Below, piece by piece: positions 37,019-46,366 of a stretch of DNA of 64,000 bases. Position numbers and translations under genes: made by a program. The DNA lies in contig NZ_LDOV01000009.1 of assembly GCF_001029435.1 (NCBI RefSeq), positions 1 to 64,000 of the forward strand, given 5' to 3'. The notes beneath the pieces are model-generated. The model made no database searches. It was not told the origin of the DNA and saw nothing but the letters and a program-made list of their open reading frames with translations. The stretch comes from Photobacterium aphoticum. Lineage in GTDB: Bacteria > Pseudomonadota > Gammaproteobacteria > Enterobacterales > Vibrionaceae. Positions within the stretch are counted from its first letter, which is position 1; the number at the start of each line of letters is the position of its first letter.

Positions 37019-38389
37019 TTACAGGCCTACGATCAAAGAGGCTGCGGTGGAAACAATCAGCGCGCCAATCATTGGGATAGCCGTACGTTTAACCAGTTCA
37101 AACGGTGATACATCAGCCACACCGGCAACGGCCACGATAGCCCCTGTGATAGGTGACATAGAGCGCGCAATACCAGACGCTAACTGCATCGGCATTAGCA
37201 TAGCAACGGCGTTAATACCGACCTTGTTTGCGATATCCGGCACCATTGCGGCGAACGAGAAGAACGGTGCGTTACCAGAACCCATCAAAATCGCAGCCAG
37301 TGTGATGATCAGTACCATCATGATGATCATCAGTGACGGTGAAATGTTGGCGCTGATGGCAAAGTCGATCACGCTGTCCAGCAAGCCTGTCACTTTCATA
37401 CCGTGTGCAAACACCTGACCAGCAATCACCAGTGTTACCACGCGGGCGAATTGTTTACCCATGCTGTCAAAATACACGAAGATGTCTTTAAACACATTGC
37501 GCGCACCATGGCGTTGTCCTTCACAGATCATGGCAACAGCAATAGAAATAAACATGGCTGTAACGACATCAATATTAACGTTTATATCGATGTTAAGAGC
37601 CTCAAGCACCATTGGGCTGAATGCCATGATCAATGCGAGTGGGATCATTGGTAGTAAAGCGTACAATTTTGGTGGAGCGACTGTGATTTCTTCTTCTTGA
37701 ATATCCACAGGTCCTTTATCGGTGTCACGGCGGTCAAACCATTGTTGAACAAAGAAGTGCAGCACGGCAATCGTGATCATTGTCGCAATGGCTACAGGGA
37801 GCTGATAATTCAAGAAATAATCAGTAACTGACAGATCGGCGGTTTTCGCGGCCAAGTTAGCGTTGCCAGAGGCAGGCCCCAAGTCCAAACACGCGGTGGT
37901 GGCGATCACGGCAACGGCAGACATTTTACTCACACCCAAACGCACCAGAATTGGGTACAAGGTGACCATCAGTAGCAGACCCAAACCCGATGCACTTGGA
38001 ATGAAGATATTGAGCAACTGGCCAATGATGTAGCCCATTGCCATCACCAAATACGGAGACTTGAAATAGCCCAGCGGTTTAAGTGCAATGTTCACCAGTG
38101 CGCGAGATGCGCCGATGTGATCCATGTATTTCGCGAAGCCACCTACGGCCATGATGATCAAGCCCAATCCTGCCACGGTTTTGGAGGTGGTAACTTTGAT
38201 GAAGGTGAACATATCCAGCCAGGCGTTGCCACTGGACGCGCTTTCAGGCAGTGGGTTGCCGGTATTGGAGATAATGGCTGCTGCCATCATGAGTAGCCCC
38301 CCTAAGAGGAGGGTGGTTTGTGGGTTGAACTTCTTATAAATGAGTGTCCCCACCGAGAAGATGACGACAAGGCTAAAAATGGTGACCAC
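37019..38389 (-). CDS. dcuC: C4-dicarboxylate carrier of the DcuC family
   Basis: The 456-residue inner-membrane protein has about 12 hydrophobic segments and matches DcuC in length and layout (NIFIPSASGLGLLLMVTLYP near residue 127, GSGNAPFFSFAAMVPDIANK near 378). DcuC carriers export succinate or exchange C4-dicarboxylates in fermentation and anaerobic growth. A LysR gene lies upstream on the same strand and could control it. The substrate in this organism is inferred. Confidence 0.88.
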   Translation of the reverse strand: MVTIFSLVVIFSVGTLIYKKFNPQTTLLLGGLLMMAAAIISNTGNPLPESASSGNAWLDMFTFIKVTTSKTVAGLGLIIMAVGGFAKYMDHIGASRALVNIALKPLGYFKSPYLVMAMGYIIGQLLNIFIPSASGLGLLLMVTLYPILVRLGVSKMSAVAVIATTACLDLGPASGNANLAAKTADLSVTDYFLNYQLPVAIATMITIAVLHFFVQQWFDRRDTDKGPVDIQEEEITVAPPKLYALLPMIPLALIMAFSPMVLEALNIDINVNIDVVTAMFISIAVAMICEGQRHGARNVFKDIFVYFDSMGKQFARVVTLVIAGQVFAHGMKVTGLLDSVIDFAISANISPSLMIIMMVLIITLAAILMGSGNAPFFSFAAMVPDIANKVGINAVAMLMPMQLASGIARSMSPITGAIVAVAGVADVSPFELVKRTAIPMIGALIVSTAASLIVGL

Positions 38390-38480
38390 GAAAAACTCCA
38401 GTCAAATGTGATAGTTAATTACTGATAGATATAATATTTAATTAACTTTTCACAAACGATCACAAGTTGTCATGGTGTGG

Positions 38481-38494
38481 TGCGTTATTACGCA
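38481..38494. promoter_or_regulatory. dyad upstream of dcuC
   Basis: TGCGT-TATT-ACGCA is a perfect inverted repeat about 95 bases upstream of the dcuC start. Its size suits a LysR-type or other dimeric regulator. No direct evidence ties it to the adjacent LysR gene. Confidence 0.35.
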
Positions 38495-38583
38495 ATCATG
38501 ACCACCATCAAAAAAATGCTTTCTCTCAATAACGTTAAATACCGATAAAAAAACAGAATATAGCTAGGGAAAAAACAATTCCC

Positions 38584-39504
38584 TTACTTTTCTGTTTTTT
38601 CAGTTGTGTGCGGGCATTGCGCACAAATTAACGCATAGAGCTGTTTTGCCGCAGGACCCGTCTTTACCCCGTGTGGCAGAGTCACGTGGATCGGCACCTG
38701 ATAACGGTGGGCTTCTGCGATATCCAGTTGCACGATGTCCTGCTCTTCGCCATGGCGTCCCATGCGGTTGAGCCAATGTTGTGGTAAACGGCAGAACCCC
38801 AGCCCCGCCTTCACCGCTTGCCAGGCATGGTCAAAGTTATCGACCGTGATCCGTTGTTGTGATTTCAACCAGCCTACATTTTGCTTGGACAGTTTACTGT
38901 CTGCGCCTAAATCACGGATCACGATTTGTGTTTGTGTCGTGAGATCGTTGATGTGCAGATCGGCTTGTTGCGCCAAGGGATGGTGTTTGGCCACCACCGG
39001 GATCATATTGACGGTACCTAAGGCTTCAGCCGGATAATTGGTGACAGGCAGGTTGATGATCGCAATATCGGCTTTACCAGAGAGTACCGCATCGGTCGTG
39101 CCAGAAAGCGAGGTTTCTATGATCTGCACGGATGTTGTGGTGTTCTCCGCCAAAAAAGTCGCTAATGGGCCATATAGCCATTGGCGATCACATAAGTGAT
39201 CAACCGCCACGGTGATTTCTGATTCTACCCCTTGTGATAGCTGCTGGCTCATGTGCTCTAAGTCGCGCGCCTGATCTAACAGGCTACTGGCACGGCGTAC
39301 CAAGGCCTTGCCATCTTCTGATAACACCGCGCGCCGTCCTTCGACAGTGACGAGTGTGACACCCAGCTGATCTTCCAGCTTACGGACGGCATAAATTAAC
39401 GTGGTGTGGCTTTTGTTGAGGGCCGTTGCGGCGGCTTGGATACTGCCATGGCGGTCGATTTCGTGCAGCGTCAACCATTGGTCAAGGGTGGTTTTTAGTC
39501 TCAT
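38584..39504 (-). CDS. LysR-family transcriptional regulator
   Basis: The 306-residue protein has an N-terminal HTH (TLHEIDRHGSIQAAATALNK, then HTTLIYAVRKLEDQLG) and an effector-binding domain. It lies upstream of dcuC on the same strand and is divergent from the ydhR-like gene, so either may be a target. The ligand is unknown. Confidence 0.88.
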   Translation of the reverse strand: MRLKTTLDQWLTLHEIDRHGSIQAAATALNKSHTTLIYAVRKLEDQLGVTLVTVEGRRAVLSEDGKALVRRASSLLDQARDLEHMSQQLSQGVESEITVAVDHLCDRQWLYGPLATFLAENTTTSVQIIETSLSGTTDAVLSGKADIAIINLPVTNYPAEALGTVNMIPVVAKHHPLAQQADLHINDLTTQTQIVIRDLGADSKLSKQNVGWLKSQQRITVDNFDHAWQAVKAGLGFCRLPQHWLNRMGRHGEEQDIVQLDIAEAHRYQVPIHVTLPHGVKTGPAAKQLYALICAQCPHTTEKTEK

Positions 39505-39627
39505 CTGTCAGTTATTTCCACAGTAACGTGCAGTTTTATGAACTTTTTTGTCGAATTTCTCTAAGTAATATACCACTCAGACAGCACGGCCGTGAGCCAA
39601 AACAGTTTGAACACAGAGGATAGAGTA

Positions 39628-39942
39628 ATGACACAGATTTTACTGCAAGTGGATTTTACCCATCAGGGACCATTCGGTGAGGAGATGGCACAGCAATTGG
39701 CAGGCTTAGCGGCCTCCATCAATCAAGAGCCGGGGGTTATCTGGAAAATCTGGACAGAAAATGCCGCAGAGCAGTTAGGTGGTGGGATCTACTTGTTCGA
39801 GAGTGAAGCATCAGCGCAAGCTTATCTCACAATGCATACTGCCCGTTTAACCGCGATGGGGATCACAGGCATTCGAGGCTGCTTGTTTTCGGTGAATACG
39901 GCACTTTCGGCCATTAACCATGCGGATTTCGCGTCGAAATAA
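39628..39942 (+). CDS. ydhR: YdhR-like monooxygenase-family protein
   Basis: The 104-residue protein matches the YdhR family of small dimeric alpha+beta-barrel proteins (QILLQVDFTHQGPFGEEMA at the start, WKIWTENAAEQLGGGIYLF in the middle). The family is related to monooxygenases but its substrate is not established. The ATG at 39628 has AGAGGA 7 to 8 bases upstream; an in-frame ATG at 39592 lacks one. Confidence 0.85.
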   Translation: MTQILLQVDFTHQGPFGEEMAQQLAGLAASINQEPGVIWKIWTENAAEQLGGGIYLFESEASAQAYLTMHTARLTAMGITGIRGCLFSVNTALSAINHADFASK

Positions 39943-40002
39943 TCCGTCGATAGCGACAATGATACTCAGCACAATACAATCACGATAAACACGAACGATA
40001 CG

Positions 40003-40380
40003 ATGAAAAACAAGACCTTTTTTACGCTTCATACGGCCATTTACGGCACCTTTGCTTTTGCGCTTTTTGTTTTACCGGCCTGGATGTGGCCATTGTATGG
40101 GGTGCAGGTGAACGATCAATATGCGTATTTCCTGTCACAACATAACAGTATTTTTCTGGGTGGCATTGCGATGATCAGTTACTTGTTCCGAGAGGTGCAG
40201 GATATGCAAGCTAACCGTATGTTGGTGAAAGGCTTAATGCTGACCAATGGGCTGGGTTTTGTGATCACCTTGTATGCGAGTGTGATTGGCATTTTCACCG
40301 GTTTTGGCTGGAGCGATCCGGCGTTCTTTGCCGTGATGTTGGGGCTGAGTGTGCGTCAGTGGCGATTGAATGCACAGTGA
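40003..40380 (+). CDS. small inner-membrane protein
   Basis: The 125-residue protein has four hydrophobic segments with short loops, suggesting a four-helix membrane protein. It follows the ydhR-like gene on the same strand, so the two may be co-transcribed. The family is not recognised with confidence; DUF4345-like proteins have a similar size and layout. Confidence 0.7.
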   Translation: MKNKTFFTLHTAIYGTFAFALFVLPAWMWPLYGVQVNDQYAYFLSQHNSIFLGGIAMISYLFREVQDMQANRMLVKGLMLTNGLGFVITLYASVIGIFTGFGWSDPAFFAVMLGLSVRQWRLNAQ

Positions 40381-40452
40381 GTGAGGCATGCCGTTCGTTG
40401 TGATATCGCCATATCAATAGATGGCTTTATCTGAATAAAAGAGTGAAGAGTA

Positions 40453-40477
40453 AAACGGGCCAGAGCAAGGCCCGTTT
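40453..40477. terminator. intrinsic terminator after the membrane protein gene
   Basis: AAACGGGCC (40453-40461) pairs with GGCCCGTTT (40469-40477), followed by TTTTATTT. The A-run before the stem would also serve the minus-strand gene at 40512-40652. Confidence 0.9.
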
Positions 40478-40511
40478 TTTATTTAGCCACTACAACCCCT
40501 CACTATTGTCG

Positions 40512-40652
40512 TCAGCGGTAAGTATTTTTATCCGTTAATACGTCTTCTTGTTCATGAGAGAGTTTCTTCATCCAACGTGCTCGCACAGCCTGTAAGTGGG
40601 CGTTATGTTGTTGCTTAATGCGTTGACGAAGTTTGTTTTTATTGTCACTCAT
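40512..40652 (-). CDS. 46-residue basic protein
   Basis: A short minus-strand frame encodes 46 residues (MSDNKNKLRQRIKQQHNAHL at the start), highly charged and helical, with 13 Lys or Arg. The composition looks coding, and it stops just before the terminator at 40453-40477. A clear ribosome binding site is not visible (GGATA is about 8 bases upstream). It is probably a small conserved gene, but I cannot name it. Confidence 0.5.
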   Translation of the reverse strand: MSDNKNKLRQRIKQQHNAHLQAVRARWMKKLSHEQEDVLTDKNTYR

Positions 40653-40688
40653 GGTGTGTATCCATTCGTTGGTAGCAGAAAAGAGAGA

Positions 40689-40811
40689 TTAAAACGTCAG
40701 AATGTGTTGGCAGTCTTTGCATTGATAGACGGCCTTATACATCAGTTTTTGCAGCAGGGTGCGTTTTAGGCGGATCACATTACGGTGCGCGCAAGGCGTG
40801 GATGCGGTCAT
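40689..40811 (-). CDS. 40-residue Cys-rich protein, zinc-ribbon-like
   Basis: From the ATG at 40811, with AAAGGA about 10 bases upstream, the product is 40 residues. It has a Cys-Ala-His near the N-terminus and QCKDCQHIL near the end, which would suit one zinc site. An in-frame ATG at 40898 adds 29 residues of non-coding appearance. The function is not known. Confidence 0.55.
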   Translation of the reverse strand: MTASTPCAHRNVIRLKRTLLQKLMYKAVYQCKDCQHILTF

Positions 40812-40960
40812 GGTGGAACATTCCTTTGTCATTGAGCTTTTGTTATTACATGCAGTTTGAGGCTGATTGTTAGTAAGCCAAGATATGCATTTCATCAAGC
40901 AAGATGTTGAGCGGTATTCTTTGAGTGCTTGATGGTGTTAGAGCATACCGTGGTTGAAGA

Positions 40961-40983
40961 AAAGCCCCGCAATGCAGGGCTTT
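40961..40983 (-). terminator. terminator of the lipoprotein gene
   Basis: On the minus strand AAAGCCC and GGGCTTT pair, with the run TTTTCTTC after the stem. It lies 18 bases beyond the stop of the lipoprotein gene at 41001. Confidence 0.8.
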
Positions 40984-41000
40984 GTCTAGGTGTTGGCGAA

Positions 41001-43340
41001 TTATTCGTTATCGCCTTTGCCTGTCCATGTCATGTTGAACTTAATGTTTTCAACATATTGGCTGTTGTCGTTGAATGTCGAACCAATGAAGCTATACACA
41101 TTACCTTCTGTGAGCTCAGGGTTTTCAGCATTCGAGAGGTTGAAGTAAACACTTGCGTACTTGTATTTTTCATCATTCACTGTATTACAAGAGCCACCGA
41201 TATAGTCATTGTAACCATTTGAATTAACAGTTGTGATGTCAGCACCAGACAATGTGTAGGACTTATACATGTCACCCATGTTTGCTTCACACGTAAAATC
41301 TTGGTTAGGTGCATCAAAATTCATGTAAGCACCAAGGACACCTTGCTTATTTTTAGCAATTGCGAAGCTGACATCAGCAAATACCCATGTATTGTCTTCT
41401 TTGCCAGGAAGGTACATTTTACCTACGCGTTTTTCTTCCGCGTCATCTGACTTCACATTGATGCGTTTTTCAGCATCGGCTTTGCGGCTGAAGTAGGTGT
41501 AGCGCTCAGGCATTTCTGGCTCATCTGCTGATTTCTCAGTTTGTGGAGTCAAGATGATCGTCTTAGCACCAGTAGAAATCGCAGCTGCATCCGTTGCTTT
41601 GTCGCTGTTGATGGCGTAAGCGTAAGACTCTTCGAGTTTTTTTCCATTTTCTTCAAACGTGTAAGTCGCGATCAGAGTACCATTGGCATCGATTTCGTAA
41701 GAAGCTTCAGGGTTTAGTTCAAGCTTTGTTGGACAAGATGTTAGGCTGCTTGCAGAACGAGAACTTTCATAGACCCCGCCATTTTCAAACTTGATGGCAT
41801 CACACCATACACGCGAGTAGTTATTAGACGCGATGCCATCGCCGTCATCTGAGCCATTTTCTAGTACGTACCAGATTCGATTTTCAAGAGAGCGGCCATG
41901 GCTTGGCGGTGGAGCTGTACCTTCTTTCACAGCAGGCAGTGTGAATGTTGTATATGCTTCTTCTCCATGGTCATCCTTTACAACAACACGGAAGGTTTCA
42001 CCTGCTGCGTATTCTTGAGTTGGCGTACCCTCAATGGTCTGCATTGGCTGATCAATATCAGGGATAGATAAACCATCAATAGTGATATCCGTTCCCCAGT
42101 ACTGTGCAACGTTACCATCGGTGTCTTTAAATAGTGCTGATAGGTCAATAGAGCGATCGAATGGTTCACCCGCGCGCAAATCCCATGTGTTAATTTCCGC
42201 TTGTAGTTTTGCTTTTTCAGCATCAACTAAAACTGGCGCTTGGTTCAATAACTCAAAGTTTAGGACGAACACAGTGGTAACTGGTGTTAGGTCGTTACCG
42301 TCAGAGTCAACGTCCATTGCAATCAGTGTGATGGTGTTATTTTCTGGGCGAGTGACTGGACCTGGCTCAAGAGTTAGCTCATTGCCTTCAAGTGTTACAT
42401 TGATACCAGAACCTTTTAGCGAGCCAGAATCAACTTTAACCTGAACACTTGATTTTTGGTCGTTATCAACAAATAGCTTATCGATGGATACTGTTACACC
42501 CTCAAAGTTTTCGCCTTCACGGATTAGCTTCGGTAATTCGGCAATGACAGCGTCTTTCTTATCTGCATTAACAATCAGTTTGCTGTTTGTGATAGAGGTT
42601 AGAGAACCTTTATCATCTTCGACAATAATTGGCGTGTTTTCAGGCTTGGTGATGTCTTGGCCATTTTTAACCATTTCATCTACGGTTACTGTTGCTACTT
42701 CAGCAAACTTCGTCGCTTTTTTCTCGTAGTTTGCTGGGTCTTGTGCTTTTGATTCCGTCAGAATCTGAGCGGTTTTGTGCAACTCTGGGTTTGCATCTTC
42801 ACCTTTAACGAAGTCGCTGTACAGATCAACAGAGCCACCTAGCGCTGTATTTACAGTAGCTTCTGCAGCCTCAAGGCTCTTACCTGCAGCAACTTCGATC
42901 GCCACTAGGTCAGTGATCGGTGAAATTACATCAGAATTGTTTGGTGCACGGAATACCACTTCATGTGCCATCGCTTGGCCAGGGTGGTCCATATCGACAG
43001 TGTAAATACCGGCGTATTGGCTACCTAAGTTGATAAGTTGTGATTGTGCTACGCCATTCGGTGTAATGGTTTGAAGCGCAAGTACGCCATCTGGTTTCTC
43101 AGACAGTATCACTTGGCCTTTTTCGTTAGTTAGACCGAGAAGGATTTCATTTTTATCCCAAACGCCGTCATTGTCCTGATCAACAAACACTGCTGCGTTT
43201 TTGAAGTAACCATCAAAACCGGTGATCACTACGCCGCCTGGTGCTGGTGGGTTGCCACCATTGTCACTGTTGTCAGAACCGCCGCCACAGCCTACAAGAG
43301 CAAAAGCCACCGACGCGGCAAGTAAACTAACCTTCTTCAT
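41001..43340 (-). CDS. large surface lipoprotein with cadherin-like and Cys/Cys-Pro modules
   Basis: From the ATG at 43340 (AAGGA 7 bases upstream) the precursor has 779 residues. Lipobox ALVGCGGG precedes a Gly/Asn/Pro-rich spacer. Then come a DQDNDGVWDKNE segment typical of calcium loops, a long acidic region, a cadherin-like stretch (LFKDTDGN, then AGETFRVVVKDDHGEEAYTT) and a C-terminal domain with WCDAIKFENGGVYESS and a second Cys before Pro. The cadherin-like and C-terminal parts align by eye with those of the protein at 44588-46360, so the two are paralogues. It is divergent from the barrel gene at 43566. Surface location and calcium binding are inferred. Confidence 0.85.
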   Translation of the reverse strand: MKKVSLLAASVAFALVGCGGGSDNSDNGGNPPAPGGVVITGFDGYFKNAAVFVDQDNDGVWDKNEILLGLTNEKGQVILSEKPDGVLALQTITPNGVAQSQLINLGSQYAGIYTVDMDHPGQAMAHEVVFRAPNNSDVISPITDLVAIEVAAGKSLEAAEATVNTALGGSVDLYSDFVKGEDANPELHKTAQILTESKAQDPANYEKKATKFAEVATVTVDEMVKNGQDITKPENTPIIVEDDKGSLTSITNSKLIVNADKKDAVIAELPKLIREGENFEGVTVSIDKLFVDNDQKSSVQVKVDSGSLKGSGINVTLEGNELTLEPGPVTRPENNTITLIAMDVDSDGNDLTPVTTVFVLNFELLNQAPVLVDAEKAKLQAEINTWDLRAGEPFDRSIDLSALFKDTDGNVAQYWGTDITIDGLSIPDIDQPMQTIEGTPTQEYAAGETFRVVVKDDHGEEAYTTFTLPAVKEGTAPPPSHGRSLENRIWYVLENGSDDGDGIASNNYSRVWCDAIKFENGGVYESSRSASSLTSCPTKLELNPEASYEIDANGTLIATYTFEENGKKLEESYAYAINSDKATDAAAISTGAKTIILTPQTEKSADEPEMPERYTYFSRKADAEKRINVKSDDAEEKRVGKMYLPGKEDNTWVFADVSFAIAKNKQGVLGAYMNFDAPNQDFTCEANMGDMYKSYTLSGADITTVNSNGYNDYIGGSCNTVNDEKYKYASVYFNLSNAENPELTEGNVYSFIGSTFNDNSQYVENIKFNMTWTGKGDNE

Positions 43341-43565
43341 TACGTACATTCCTTTAGAAAAAACCGAATGGAAATTCTTGTTATCACGTTGCCGAAACAG
43401 GGGGGACCCATCGGCAGGGTGCTATTTGTACGGGTTATGAATTTGCGAAACAAGGCACGAAAAAGACAAAAAAAACCGTAAAAAATATTTTTGTTTTTTT
43501 ATGTGCGGAAATATTGGCAAATAAAAATTCTCCGTTAATATCCACCGCCACTTTATGGCGTATGG

Positions 43566-44468
43566 ATGAACGAAATGAAAATGCGTAGTGGTTTGAATGA
43601 GTTAGTGTCAGGTGTGGGTGTCTGTGCGGTGCTGTCATTGGGCGTGGCACCCGTCGCCGTTGCGGCAGAGACCCCTGACTATGGCTATTCATACCTGACA
43701 ATGGGCGTCGAAAATATTACTTACCAAGAAGCGTTTTTGGGCAGTGGCGGCGCCGTATCAGATGTGACCACATCAAGTCCGGTATTAAATACCGGCGGTT
43801 TGTACTACGTGAACGACAAGTTCGATTTCTCTATCGATGCGCTGGCGACATTCACACCGCTCGGGGCGACAGAGCGGTGGGAAGATAACCAAGGCAAGGC
43901 GTACCAGCAGAACCAGTTTGAGTACCTGCGCACCTCCACCAATATTTTGGTGCATTACAAATGGCGTGACGATGTGCGCGTGGTGTTTGGTCCATCGCTG
44001 ACTTACCAAACTTATAAGCGCTACGGCTTGAAAGGCCTGAATGGCTATCAAAACCCAGTATTCCGAGAAGGGGATACGTGGGAAGAAAAGTCTACGGATA
44101 TTTTCATGGACGCGGGGATCGCCTATGACAGCGGCACGCTGTTTAATGCGGAAAAATGGCGAGTGAGTGGCCGTTGGATTGCCGGTATTCCGATTTGGAG
44201 TGTGACGGAAAACACCAAGTTTGAAAATGTGTCGTTTGATGACTTTGGTTTCCGTACGTCATTGGAAGCGACGTTAAGCTACGAAGTGATGAAAGGTTTG
44301 CACCTGGGTTGGTTTGTGATGCTGGGCTACGAGTTCCGTGCAGAGTCCGATCCACAGACCGTGAGCTTCATTGACAGTGAAGGGGAGTGGCAACAAGGCA
44401 CGGCATGGTTGCCAGAAGCCAAAACCTACACCTTTAACACCGGCATTCAGGCGTTGTGGAAATTTTAA
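43566..44468 (+). CDS. outer-membrane beta-barrel protein
   Basis: The 300-residue precursor has a signal peptide (cleavage near VAVAAET) and alternating amphipathic strands rich in Tyr and Trp. It ends in ALWKF, the aromatic C-terminus recognised by the Bam machinery. Length suggests about 12 strands. No family is recognised. The gene lies between two paralogous exported proteins linked to an ECF sigma factor and may belong to the same regulon. Confidence 0.75.
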   Translation: MNEMKMRSGLNELVSGVGVCAVLSLGVAPVAVAAETPDYGYSYLTMGVENITYQEAFLGSGGAVSDVTTSSPVLNTGGLYYVNDKFDFSIDALATFTPLGATERWEDNQGKAYQQNQFEYLRTSTNILVHYKWRDDVRVVFGPSLTYQTYKRYGLKGLNGYQNPVFREGDTWEEKSTDIFMDAGIAYDSGTLFNAEKWRVSGRWIAGIPIWSVTENTKFENVSFDDFGFRTSLEATLSYEVMKGLHLGWFVMLGYEFRAESDPQTVSFIDSEGEWQQGTAWLPEAKTYTFNTGIQALWKF

Positions 44469-44475
44469 AGTTCTC

Positions 44476-44517
44476 GGTCATTGGCAGTGATTATCGCTAA
44501 TTGTACTGCCAACGACC
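44476..44517 (+). terminator. long stem after the barrel gene
   Basis: GGTCATTGGCAGT (44476-44488) and ACTGCCAACGACC (44505-44517) pair with one mismatch. There is no T-run, so it may act as an mRNA-stabilising stem ahead of the true terminator at 44555-44584. Confidence 0.5.
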
Positions 44518-44554
44518 AAGAAGTGGTTTGACGTTCTACGTTAGCTATCCTTTT

Positions 44555-44584
44555 CAGGGCATCCCTGAGATGCCCTGCTTTTTT
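44555..44584 (+). terminator. intrinsic terminator of the barrel gene
   Basis: CAGGGCATC (44555-44563) pairs perfectly with GATGCCCTG (44569-44577), followed by CTTTTTT. It lies between the barrel gene and the convergent operon at 44588. Confidence 0.88.
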
Positions 44585-44587
44585 CGA

Positions 44588-46360
44588 TCACGGTGTCATG
44601 TAATCGGGATTGTGATAGCGAAGGTTGATCTTAAACTCTTCAACAATATGGGCGTATTCTGGCTTTGGTCGGATCACGAAACTGTAGATGTTACCCGGTA
44701 CAAAGTAGTCATAGCGTCGATACTGCATCCCGAAGTACACATAGCGGCGATTCCAATCTTCGCGGTAGTGCACACCACAGTGAATGGGCGCGCTGCTCCA
44801 TGGATCGGCGGAACTGGCGACAATATCGCCGGTTTCCCCTTCACCTGCCAGCACACTGCTCTGCCAGAAGGGCAGCACTTCGTCACAGGCTAAGTCGCGT
44901 AACGGGGAATGCAGATTCCAGTCTGAATCAAGGCCAGGATAAGAATCATGCGGTCCATACAGGTACACGTAATTACCGGCGATACTTTGCAAAAACTGCC
45001 CGTTCTTGAGCGGCACGAGATAGTCAAACATCTCCATCTCAAAAGGTATACGCCCGGTGTCGACATTCAGTCGGGCTTCCATGGCTGAGCGGGAACGTTG
45101 CAGCGTATAGCTTTCCACGTGTTGATCGCTATAGACCGTGGTAAACAGGTTTTTCACCCCTTGGCGGTACCATGAATCGTACATCCATTTTACATTCCAG
45201 CGTTGTTTACCATGCATGACAGACGTGGTGCTGGTGATGATTAAATCTTCTTTATCATCAATGGTGTATTCACCTATTTCCTGCAATTGGCTCTCTAACG
45301 GACAATGGGTTTTGTTGTCGGCGGCAGCAAAAAAGACCAGCCCGTCTTCAAATCGCCACGCTTCGCAGTAGACCACATCATAGTTGTAGTAGGTACCGCC
45401 CAATAATTGGGTGGTTTCTAAGCGGAAAAGCGTCTCGCCTTCTAATGGATGAGGGGCTTTGTCATCAGCTGGCACCATCGGGCGCAAGGAGAAATGGGCG
45501 GTCACCCATTGCTGATGCACGTGTTTATCATCTTGGGCTTCAATCACCAATGAAGGGAAGTTGACAAAGGTCTGCGGCATCCCTTGCACGCGTATTGTGG
45601 TGTTACTTGGCGACGTTTGAACACCAGGAATGGAAATATATGCCCGAACATGAATGGGATCTCCTTCCGGATCGGTAAACAGATTATCAATCGGCAAGGT
45701 GTAACGTACTGGCATTTCTTGGGTGAATGCCCAGTTAGTGACGACTTTCTGTAGTTGTGCCCGTACCGCATGATTAATTTGCGGTGGATAGTTCACGCCT
45801 TCGGTCTGGTGGTCGACAAATTCTTCCCATACTTGTGACTGTTTATCCCCGATCGGGTAACCATACCGAGGGGTACTTTTTGTGTCTTGAGGGGAGGTTG
45901 TCACAAGATCCGTTGTGGTACTCACTGTATCGAGAGAAGACTCGGTATGCTCACTGACCGTTTCAGATACATTGCGTGCTTCGTTCGTATTCTGGTTGTC
46001 ATTGGCCGCGTCATCATCTTCGGCCGTGTTTTTATCCGTCTCTTTATTATTCGGACTTGCTGTCACCGCGCTGTTATTCGACGCACTTGCGTCTAATGCT
46101 GGCGAATGTTGGCTGGTAGACGGCACTGAATGTCCCTGCAACGGAGAGGTCGCAGAGTTGTATGATGAGGCTGCCCCCGCCCCTTCAGCGGACAAGCCAT
46201 TTTCTTGTGCTGCCAGAGAGACATTCTCGCCCTCAAGCTTGTCTGCTACCGTGTTTTTTGCCGAGCCATGGGCATCAGACGATAAGCTGGCCCAATACCC
46301 ACCGGCACAGGTTGCAGCGATCACCACGCCCAGCAGGCGTTTAATATTCGAGTTTTGCAT
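44588..46360 (-). CDS. membrane-anchored Ser/Thr/Asn-rich protein next to the ECF sigma gene
   Basis: The 590-residue protein has one hydrophobic segment at residues 8-25, acting as signal anchor or signal peptide. A disordered Ser/Thr/Asn/Asp-rich region follows (about 30-165), then a cadherin-like region (LFTDPEGDPIHVRAYISIPG) and a C-terminal domain with YCEAWRFEDGLVFFAAADNK then HCP. The last two parts align with the lipoprotein at 41001-43340. It starts 6 bases after the sigma gene stop, so translation is coupled, but only 7 residues would face the cytoplasm. A classical anti-sigma role is therefore unlikely. Confidence 0.8.
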   Translation of the reverse strand: MQNSNIKRLLGVVIAATCAGGYWASLSSDAHGSAKNTVADKLEGENVSLAAQENGLSAEGAGAASSYNSATSPLQGHSVPSTSQHSPALDASASNNSAVTASPNNKETDKNTAEDDDAANDNQNTNEARNVSETVSEHTESSLDTVSTTTDLVTTSPQDTKSTPRYGYPIGDKQSQVWEEFVDHQTEGVNYPPQINHAVRAQLQKVVTNWAFTQEMPVRYTLPIDNLFTDPEGDPIHVRAYISIPGVQTSPSNTTIRVQGMPQTFVNFPSLVIEAQDDKHVHQQWVTAHFSLRPMVPADDKAPHPLEGETLFRLETTQLLGGTYYNYDVVYCEAWRFEDGLVFFAAADNKTHCPLESQLQEIGEYTIDDKEDLIITSTTSVMHGKQRWNVKWMYDSWYRQGVKNLFTTVYSDQHVESYTLQRSRSAMEARLNVDTGRIPFEMEMFDYLVPLKNGQFLQSIAGNYVYLYGPHDSYPGLDSDWNLHSPLRDLACDEVLPFWQSSVLAGEGETGDIVASSADPWSSAPIHCGVHYREDWNRRYVYFGMQYRRYDYFVPGNIYSFVIRPKPEYAHIVEEFKINLRYHNPDYMTP

Positions 46361-46366
46361 GCAGGG

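Noticed and set aside
38400..38425. CRP site before dcuC
   Set aside because: Only one half-site (TGTGA) matches, and it is too close to the start codon.
44588..46360. Anti-sigma factor for the ECF protein
   Set aside because: Only about 7 residues would face the cytoplasm, and no zinc-binding or other anti-sigma domain is visible.
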